Below are positions 57,830-64,000 of a stretch of 64,000 bases of DNA, piece after piece. The stretch spans positions 62,001-126,000 of the forward strand of contig JAMKCF010000043.1 of NCBI GenBank assembly GCA_023634235.1, given 5' to 3'. The notes under the pieces are model-generated. The model ran no database searches. It was given only the letters and a program-made list of their open reading frames with translations, and was not told the DNA's origin. Numbering within the stretch: position 1 is the stretch's first letter; every line of letters begins with the position of its first letter. A program made the position numbers and the translations under genes. The DNA is from Pisaster brevispinus. Lineage: Eukaryota > Echinodermata > Asteroidea > Forcipulatida > Asteriidae.

Positions 57830-58290
57830 GACTTCAATCACCAGCTTGGCTGCAGGAGCTGCCGAAACAGTGTTTGCAATGCACCGTTCCCCCTTCGGGG
57901 CTCCACTCCTGATTTGGAAGGTTTAATCCCTTACACGTGGCCGTTGGGTCAATTGTTGACCTCCTCCGCCCTTGGCCGTTGGCTGTCTGATGTTGCTCAT
58001 CCGCCCAGTGATGCAGTGTAGACACCACACTCGGGTTTGAAATCAGAGTTTTCTTCTCCTAGATGAACTGCCTTTCAAGGCTTACTAGCCCCACCTGCCC
58101 GGAGCAATCTGGTTTTAAGGCGCCAGAAACACGCCTGCACACCTTTGCCCAAAGTTCGCACAAGGGCTCGGCATGTGAAGCCGGGCAGATAAGAGTTTGA
58201 CTAGGAGAGGCTGTTTGAGACGCAGACCATATGGGACATTTCATGGGTGTGAAGTGGCTCAGTACTCCACACAATCCCGGTCATTTCTAG
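57830..58290. repeat. GC-richer block, probably a dispersed repeat
   Basis: Composition differs sharply from its AT-rich neighbours. The minus strand holds GGAGAAGAAAACTCTGATTT and GCGGATGAGCAACATCAGAC. Its position directly before a LINE 3' end suggests part of a retroelement. No RT motif seen and no second copy in the window. Confidence 0.35.
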
Positions 58291-58294
58291 CCCT

Positions 58295-58990
58295 TTGACC
58301 CCTATGACAATACAGGCAACATATTTATATGCACATTTTACACTGTATTGTAACGTTTGTAATGAAATTTTATTTCTATTTTATCAAAGTGTGATCCAAT
58401 CCATTCTCTCATATTGTGGCATTGTATGGTATAGCTCTCTGTCCTTAAAGAACACTAAAAAACTTGAGCGTGTCACTAAGGTGGTATCCAAAATAATAAA
58501 CAGGGATGTTAACAATTTAATCAGTAATTTTGAAATCGACACTTTGGTCAAATTCCACTCCATTGTGCTAGACCCTACCAACCCACTTCATGCCTCAGTG
58601 ATCCTAAACGATTCGGGAAGAATTCGACCCCCACGTACCAATACGAGTCGTTTTCGCAAATCCTTTTTACCCAATGCTAGTCATCTTTTTAATTCTAAAT
58701 ACAGAAGGTGATAGGCCTATTGCATGATTTTTAAAGCCGTATGTTTGTAAGCCCCCAAATGGTTGTTTGTTGTTTTTTTTTTCCCCGAGCTCTTTACTGG
58801 CTGGTCCAGCTTTTAAATTTTGTTGCTTTTAGCTTTAGTTTTTATTATATTGTCTATCAGTGCATTTTTAAATCTTCTGGATGTTTAAGTTTTTAATGTA
58901 ATGTACAAGTATTGTAAATGTTTTTGCACACTGCGGGACAAGAATTTCATGTTGTTTTTTAAATCAATGTGACCAATAAATAAATGAATG
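58295..58990 (+). mobile_element. CR1-like LINE 3' end
   Basis: The plus frame 58295-58711 has the C-terminal RT region: QSVIQSILSYCGIVWYSSLS, then LDPTNPLHASVILNDSGRIR and RTNTSRFRKSFLPNASHLFN, a pattern known from CR1-group elements. The tail ends GGGACAAGAATTTCATG, then (TGAA)n to about 59010. Confidence 0.8.
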
Positions 58991-59153
58991 AATGAAATGA
59001 ATGAATGAATGTATTGCTTACATTTTATGTCATATTTGACCTGGTATGACCTTTAATGACCGTAAAGTCACCTACATTTTATGTCATTGTTTTCTCATCT
59101 GTATATTTGCATTCCATGCACCAATAGCTTTAATTTGATACTAAACATGATAT
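58991..59153. other. Gap between LINE tail and Gypsy LTR
   Basis: No gene. The 5 bases next to the LTR are GATAT; the partner site lies beyond the window, so a target duplication cannot be tested. Confidence 0.5.
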
Positions 59154-59851
59154 TGTAACGGATTCTCCCGACGGGGTCGCCGGGTACCACGGGACTTCGG
59201 CCTCCACGACGAGCGGTAACCGCAGAGACCTGAGGGGCGGACTCGTTTTGGGGGAAGTCTACCTCCAGGCGCCTAAGTCTAATCACCACGCACACACCAC
59301 ACACCAAACAGGGCTGACACCACAAAGATTATGCACTTGACACCGATTATCTACCTGGTCTGGGCTGGTTTATTGAATAATAACTGTTCCCTAAGTAGGC
59401 GTTAATAGGCGTTGATTAGAGGTTCCTTCTTAGGTGCTGATAATACAGGTTGATTGGCTGTTGATTCGGTTCTAATCGTAACTAATATTAGGGGGAATTA
59501 TCTCAATCAAGAATCACTAAACCTTAACTAATCAAGCAACAAATCAATTGGACATCGGGACGGAATAAACATGAGGTGCAGCTACTCACCCTCGTATCAT
59601 TCACTGCCTGCGGCGTCACCAACAACAGCCAGCGCTCAGAACGTGCCTCACTCAACCACCAGCAAGAGCGCAGCGACACGAAGACAGCCGGCTGAGCACT
59701 GGGAAGACGGGGGCGCAGCACACGTGCAACATGCTTATATACCCACGCGGGGTACCAGCCGTGCATGCTGATGGACGGACCGCAGCCCGCGCACCAGCAG
59801 CGCCCAACAACAGGGAAACTCCCTGCAGCACGCAATCAATATTTCGTTACA
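59154..59851 (-). repeat. 3' LTR of the Gypsy element
   Basis: The 698-bp LTR is bounded by TGTAACG and CGTTACA, the usual inverted ends of Gypsy LTRs. It contains a TATA box. The purine tract just inside is weak (GAGGTGCGGC on minus). Confidence 0.8.
59734..59741 (-). promoter_or_regulatory. LTR TATA box
   Basis: The minus strand reads TATATAAG within GGGTATATAAGCAT, about 110 bp inside the LTR's 5' end, a fitting place for the element's promoter. Confidence 0.6.
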
Positions 59852-60282
59852 CAGCCGCACCTCAAGCCTGGTGAGTCCCCTTGACCATACAGCTTAACAA
59901 AACTTTAACAGAAATATTGTGTGTCTTAAGTAAAGGTGGCCTAGAGTCTCCTAGGAGTTTTAAACAATACCACAAAACTGACCTAAGTAGGTCTTTACGC
60001 ATAAAAATACATGTTCCTTTCTTATACAATACAAAAGACTTAAAAACTTTACATACAACTTTTTTCTAACAATCAGTATGTGTCTTTATCGCAAAAAAAG
60101 CTTCAAGGGTGAAACTTCACCCTGGTATCCGTTATCAGATCTTATAAAACATAAACGCTCCCGCGAAGTAGGTCCCTGAAGGTAGAACACGTAAACACTA
60201 AACAGTCTTTTCAAGGTGCCAACATCTAATACGGAAGTTCAGGCGAACATCCTCATGGCAACTGCGCCCAGCTCAATTACCG
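59852..60282. other. Untranslated stretch between ORF3 and LTR
   Basis: About 430 bp of AT-rich sequence with no ORF conserved in style with the element's genes. A small plus-strand ORF at 59881 looks like chance. Confidence 0.5.
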
Positions 60283-61551
60283 CTACGGCTTATTGTACAT
60301 GGCCACTCCCGCCTGGAAGGCGCAGTCGAAAACCCGCTTGGTTTTATCTTTGGTAACTTTCTTCCCTTCACAAAACACCTCACGCGTGGTAGCTTCAGTG
60401 ACGCACTGCACGTTTCCAATCATGGCATCGGCTATGTCGTTATCTGCTAGCGGCTTCCCTGGCTGCTCACCGCTAACTCTAACCAACCTACAAAGGCGAC
60501 CCTCTGGTGCAGGTTGCTCTGCTTCCTCCGGTTTCGTGCAATGTCTCAGATAAACGACGTCGTACTCTCGGGTCGTTTCTCCCCTGATGATATTGTCCTT
60601 GGACCTGTAAATGTAGCTCTCCCTCGTCTCCTTCCATCGAACCAACTGACCAGGTAGCAGTCTTCCAAGCTGAAAGGGTGTGTCACTTACAGGTAAGCTT
60701 TCCACCGACTCCCCCTCACGTTCCTCATCATCAGCGCTCTCTCGCTGCTTTTGCTCCATCATTTTCATCATGCCCCTGGGTTTTCCTCCAGATATCACAG
60801 GGACCGGTTGGCCTCCGCTAGGTAGGGACAATTCCTCATCCTCCCACCTGGTAGGTGTTGCAGTCAACGCAATCTCTGCGACCTCCTGGTCACCCTGTTC
60901 GATGGCTCCAAATTGCGTCTCCATGGTATGCCCTGCCACCTCTTCTATCAGTCGCTCTTCCTCCTTCTGCACAGTAACTTCGTTCTCTGTGGTCGTTTCA
61001 GCGTTTCCTTGGACATCCTGGCACTCAGGCGCATCCCTCTGGCCACTGTTGTCCCCTGACGACTCCACATGTTGTTCTTTAGGTGCCCTGGACACCGTTT
61101 CTGGGGCTCTACGAGCGTGTTTCTTAGCGGACCTTCCTCCGGAATCGCCGTTCTCTCTGCTGCGCTTTTTCTCATCTCCCTTGGCAGCTGATCGGTCATT
61201 TCTCCGCCCAGAAGAGCTTGACCCTTTTTCCTTCGAACGACGGCGGCTTGACTCTTCGCTTTTAGAGCGCCTTGCCCGTTCTCTGGACTCGTATGACTCA
61301 GCTCTAATGTGGTCTACTTCTTCCAGCGATGTAGAATGGCAGTCACGATAGTGAGCCCGCAGATTGTCTCGTCTGTTGTTCCTGTGCTCACACTGCCCAC
61401 ACCAGTAAAACACTTTCGGGCCATGCTCGACGGTCATGTGGCGTTCTAAGCTCCGCCTATGTAGGAACACGTCATGGCAGGTGGGACACTCAACTGTTTC
61501 TGCTTCATCCAGGTCCCGTGGTGTCTTCTTCGATGGTGTACTCTTCCTCAT
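60283..61551 (-). CDS. Gypsy third ORF: C2H2 zinc-finger protein in env position
   Basis: Counting from an in-frame codon at 61572 the frame is 429 codons; the first ATG is codon 8, at 61551, which I use. Two C2H2-like fingers: C29, C32, H45, H50 and C58, C61, H74, H79 (429-codon numbering). A basic Ser/Arg/Lys-rich stretch follows (about 90-155), then an acidic linker, then a well-ordered C-terminal part (about 300-429) that I cannot assign. No signal peptide or transmembrane segment, so it is not an envelope protein. A splice-acceptor-like CAG lies 8 bp upstream of the ATG, suggesting expression from a spliced subgenomic RNA. The fingers could act on nucleic acid; function unknown. Confidence 0.75.
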   Translation of the reverse strand: MRKSTPSKKTPRDLDEAETVECPTCHDVFLHRRSLERHMTVEHGPKVFYWCGQCEHRNNRRDNLRAHYRDCHSTSLEEVDHIRAESYESRERARRSKSEESSRRRSKEKGSSSSGRRNDRSAAKGDEKKRSRENGDSGGRSAKKHARRAPETVSRAPKEQHVESSGDNSGQRDAPECQDVQGNAETTTENEVTVQKEEERLIEEVAGHTMETQFGAIEQGDQEVAEIALTATPTRWEDEELSLPSGGQPVPVISGGKPRGMMKMMEQKQRESADDEEREGESVESLPVSDTPFQLGRLLPGQLVRWKETRESYIYRSKDNIIRGETTREYDVVYLRHCTKPEEAEQPAPEGRLCRLVRVSGEQPGKPLADNDIADAMIGNVQCVTEATTREVFCEGKKVTKDKTKRVFDCAFQAGVAMYNKP

Positions 61552-61558
61552 GACGTCC

Positions 61559-61590
61559 CTGTCAAAACACACACAACGAAATCACTGTAA
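61559..61590 (-). promoter_or_regulatory. Splice-acceptor-like site before ORF3
   Basis: The minus strand reads TTGTGTGTGTTTTGACAG directly before GGACGTCATGAGG: a pyrimidine-rich run and CAG, 8 bp from the ORF3 ATG. Confidence 0.45.
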
Positions 61591-61718
61591 GTTCTCACTG
61601 CAACTGTAACATTACTTAAGGTGTATCCGCCCCAACTCTTTCACTCTCCACTCACGTATCAACGCCCCAGGTACTTCCCTGGGTTCCCCTGCATAGGTCC
61701 CCTGCCCTCTGTGCAACG

Positions 61719-64000
61719 CTACAAGTAACGTTGAGGCCTACGGCGATGCCTAGGTGGGTTTCTTCTCCCCTCTACAAATGGAGGAGTTTCTCTCTGGTTT
61801 TCACGGGCCTGTATTTCTATGGTCTCTTGGGTTCCTGGCACCGATTCACTCGGCTCCAGGCAAGTCTCTGATCCTACACTCTCCCCTATGATCTCTTCTA
61901 TCCCATCTATGTCTTCCCCTCTTACTATCTCTGGCTCCTCTTGACGCCTTTGGCCAGGTGTCACATGTGGTTCCGTTCCATCCCAAGGCACCAACGGTCG
62001 ACCCTCATATGGCTTTAACCGGTCGAAATGCACAACTTTCTTCTTTCCTTTTGGCTGCCTCTGAATCCTGAAAGTAACCTCTGACAGCTTCTTCAGAATA
62101 AGGTAAGGCCCTTCCCACCTTCGTTGCAATTTAGGTGATAGCCCCTTCTTCTTACTCGGATTGTGTAACCAAACAAACTGCCCGGCTGCTAGCGTAGTTG
62201 GACTTGTCTTCCGATCGTAATATCTCTTCTGTCGCCTTGCACTTTGTTTTAAGTGCTCCCTGGCTCGATCGTGAGCAAGTCGCATTCCTTCTCTCAACCG
62301 ATACGCATAATCACTTGTGACATCCTCTTCATCCTCATCTGAAGCAAATCTAGTCGTCAGGTCTAGTGGTAAGAACACTTCCCTACCTAACATTAGCATG
62401 TTAGGTGTTTCACCTGTGGACTCGTGTGGCGTTGCCCGGTAGGCGAATGTTGCAAGTGCCACCTTCTCATCCCAATCACGCTGGCGTTTATGGGGTTCAA
62501 TCATTACAGCAACCATACTGATCAAAGTCCTGTTAAAGCGTTCTATCATCCCGTCAGATTTCGGGTTGTATGGTGTGGTACGCGTCTTACTAATCCCAAG
62601 AACTTTACACATTTCCCCAAACACCTGGGATTCAAAGTTTCGCCCCTGATCTGAATGTAGCTCGACGGGGACTCCAAATCGACACACAAACTCCAGGACT
62701 AGCTTCTGAGCTACGGTCTCTGCCCTCTCGTCAGGCACTGGATACGCCTCTATCCACTTGCTAAAATAGTCGCCTACGACTAGCACATACTTGTTTCCCC
62801 GCTCGGTCTCTGGTAGGGGTCCAAGGATGTCCAAAGCCACTCGCTGCATCGGTGCACCCACCACATACTGCTGCAGTGGGGCTCTTCGGCGTTGAGTAGG
62901 TGATTTCTTGGAGGCGCAGGTGTCGCACTGTCTGACAAAGGACCTCACATCCGCACCCATACCTGACCAATAAAACCTCTGCCGCACCTTAGCTAAGGTT
63001 TTCTTCTGGCCTAGGTGCCCCCCTGTCTGCCCTCCGTGTAACTCACCCACTACCTCCTCTCGGCGTGGTTTTGGCACAATCACTTGATATCGTATCCGTC
63101 TGCCATCATCGGACTCCCATTTTTTACACAAAAGTCCGCCTCTTATCTCCAACTGGTCCCACAACAACCAGTACGACCTCAAAGAAGGCGCGCCTGATGT
63201 TAGTTCCGACCACTCTGGTCTTGCTGCACCAACAGTCTTTGCCTTTAAAATCCACTCCAGTGAGTGGTCAGCTTCCTGCTCTTGTCTCCATGATTCGTGT
63301 GTCACGGTTGGTTCAATTGTCACTATTCGCACTGTAGGTCCTTCAATAGGTTTTGTCTCAGCTCCCTGGACCTCATCTCCTGTATCGGTCTTTGCCGCCT
63401 TATCCACATCATCCATACCACACTGTGGACATGGCCGACGTGAGAGACCATCAGCATTCCCATGGGAACGCCCTGCCCTGTGAATTATGGTGAAATCATA
63501 CTCGCTGAGCACCTGTATCCAACGCGCTACTTGGCCTAATGGATCCCGGAAGTTGAGCAGCCAGCGAAGTGCACCGTGGTCAGTACGTATGGTTATCTTC
63601 CGTCCGTAAATGTAGGGTCGATATTGCTTCAAAAAGACCACAATCGCTAGTAACTCCTTGCGTGTCACGCAATAGTTTTTCTCTGGTTTGCTCAGGGCCC
63701 TGCTCCCATAGGCGATAACTCGTTCCTGTCCTTCCACCAACTGAGAAAGTACAGCGCCTATTCCTACATTGCTGGCGTCTGTGTCAAGGATGTAATCCTG
63801 TTCAGGATTAGGGTAGGCGAGTATAGGTGACTGCTGCAGTAGTCCCTTGAGCCTCTGAAATGATGTCTCACAACTGTCGTCCCAATCAAACTGCCTTCCT
63901 TTCTCTGTCAAGCGATGCAGAGGACGCGCTATGTCGGCGAATCCCTTCACAAAACGTCTGTAATAAGACGCCAGTCCTATAAAACTCTGCACCTGGGTAA
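61719..64000 (-). CDS. pol: Gypsy pol: RT end, RNase H and integrase (partial)
   Basis: The frame is open to the window edge, so the true start lies beyond it (the apparent first codon at 63992 is an internal GTG). 757 codons are numbered from there. RT connection region SFIGLASYYRRFV; RNase H with D72 (DTDAS), E113, D138 (RTDHGALRW); integrase zinc finger H319, H326, C356, C359; catalytic D388 (ALDILGP), D448 (HSDQGRNF), E484 (MIERFNRTL); a GPY motif at 628-630 (WEGPYLI). No chromodomain follows; the C-terminus is acidic and then basic. All catalytic residues are present and no break is seen, so the enzyme could be active. Confidence 0.92.
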   Translation of the reverse strand, partial: TQVQSFIGLASYYRRFVKGFADIARPLHRLTEKGRQFDWDDSCETSFQRLKGLLQQSPILAYPNPEQDYILDTDASNVGIGAVLSQLVEGQERVIAYGSRALSKPEKNYCVTRKELLAIVVFLKQYRPYIYGRKITIRTDHGALRWLLNFRDPLGQVARWIQVLSEYDFTIIHRAGRSHGNADGLSRRPCPQCGMDDVDKAAKTDTGDEVQGAETKPIEGPTVRIVTIEPTVTHESWRQEQEADHSLEWILKAKTVGAARPEWSELTSGAPSLRSYWLLWDQLEIRGGLLCKKWESDDGRRIRYQVIVPKPRREEVVGELHGGQTGGHLGQKKTLAKVRQRFYWSGMGADVRSFVRQCDTCASKKSPTQRRRAPLQQYVVGAPMQRVALDILGPLPETERGNKYVLVVGDYFSKWIEAYPVPDERAETVAQKLVLEFVCRFGVPVELHSDQGRNFESQVFGEMCKVLGISKTRTTPYNPKSDGMIERFNRTLISMVAVMIEPHKRQRDWDEKVALATFAYRATPHESTGETPNMLMLGREVFLPLDLTTRFASDEDEEDVTSDYAYRLREGMRLAHDRAREHLKQSARRQKRYYDRKTSPTTLAAGQFVWLHNPSKKKGLSPKLQRRWEGPYLILKKLSEVTFRIQRQPKGKKKVVHFDRLKPYEGRPLVPWDGTEPHVTPGQRRQEEPEIVRGEDIDGIEEIIGESVGSETCLEPSESVPGTQETIEIQARENQRETPPFVEGRRNPPRHRRRPQRYL

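Larger units (their letters stand above)
59154..64000 (-). mobile_element. Ty3/Gypsy retrotransposon, 3' portion
   Basis: On the minus strand the order is pol (cut by the window edge), a zinc-finger ORF, a non-coding stretch and the 3' LTR. Gag, protease, most of RT, the primer-binding site and the 5' LTR would lie right of the window. The GC-rich, undamaged ORFs suggest a recently active element. Confidence 0.9.

Noticed and set aside
60680..61351. 223-codon plus-strand ORF opposite the zinc-finger ORF
   Set aside because: It is the antisense shadow of a GC-rich coding region and resembles no protein.
61552..61572. Start of the zinc-finger ORF at 61572
   Set aside because: That codon is also GTG. 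The first ATG is at 61551, just after an acceptor-like site.
63990..63992. Start codon of pol at the apparent first codon
   Set aside because: The codon is GTG inside the RT region and the frame stays open to the window edge, so it is internal.

Overview
The window looks like nuclear DNA of an invertebrate animal. It is AT-rich and dominated by dispersed repeats: non-LTR retrotransposon 3' ends with (TGAA)n, (ATTCA)n or TAA-rich tails, tRNA-derived SINEs, small inverted-repeat DNA elements, and a Ty3/Gypsy element. The repeat types and the two-Ig-domain receptors suit an invertebrate deuterostome. An echinoderm such as a sea star is my best guess, but nothing here proves it; amphioxus or a hemichordate is not excluded.

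The core, about 6.2 to 53.2 kb, is a head-to-tail array of six loci on the minus strand. Each encodes, in what reads as one uninterrupted exon, a signal peptide, a V-type Ig domain with three extra cysteines, a second Ig domain, a stalk, one transmembrane segment and a cytoplasmic tail with tyrosine motifs. Loci 1-3 (6.2-23 kb) have a short tail with YxxM and SxYxxL motifs. Loci 4-6 (31-53 kb) have a long tail of about 280 residues ending in an ITIM-like LxYxxL and an ITSM-like TxYxxI motif 21 residues apart. Loci 3, 4 and 6 are intact. Loci 1 and 5 carry frameshifts that stop just after the second Ig domain, so they encode either pseudogenes or soluble forms. Locus 2 has a frameshifting deletion of about 20 bp inside the V domain. 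All six share an ETS/PU.1-like GAGGAAGTT core 177-199 bp upstream of the start codon.

The spacers between loci are also duplicated. In plus-strand order a unit is receptor, promoter, block E, block A, block B, block D, block C, LINE tail, 3' flank, next receptor. Comparing units shows later insertions (a Mutator-like MITE at 26.9 kb, a 1.37-kb inverted-repeat element at 25.3 kb, a LINE at 30.4 kb, a foldback element at 23.5 kb) and at least one locus whose gene body is gone while its 3' flank and promoter remain fused (about 36.9 kb).

Right of the array (53.4-64 kb) is mobile DNA: a decayed Tx1/L1-like LINE, a CR1-like LINE 3' end, and the 3' part of a minus-strand Ty3/Gypsy element with a 698-bp LTR, pol (RNase H and integrase) and an extra C2H2 zinc-finger ORF where an env gene would lie. 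Functionally the window reads as an expanding family of probable immune-type surface receptors that may work as paired long- and short-tailed forms. That role is inferred from domain and motif layout only.
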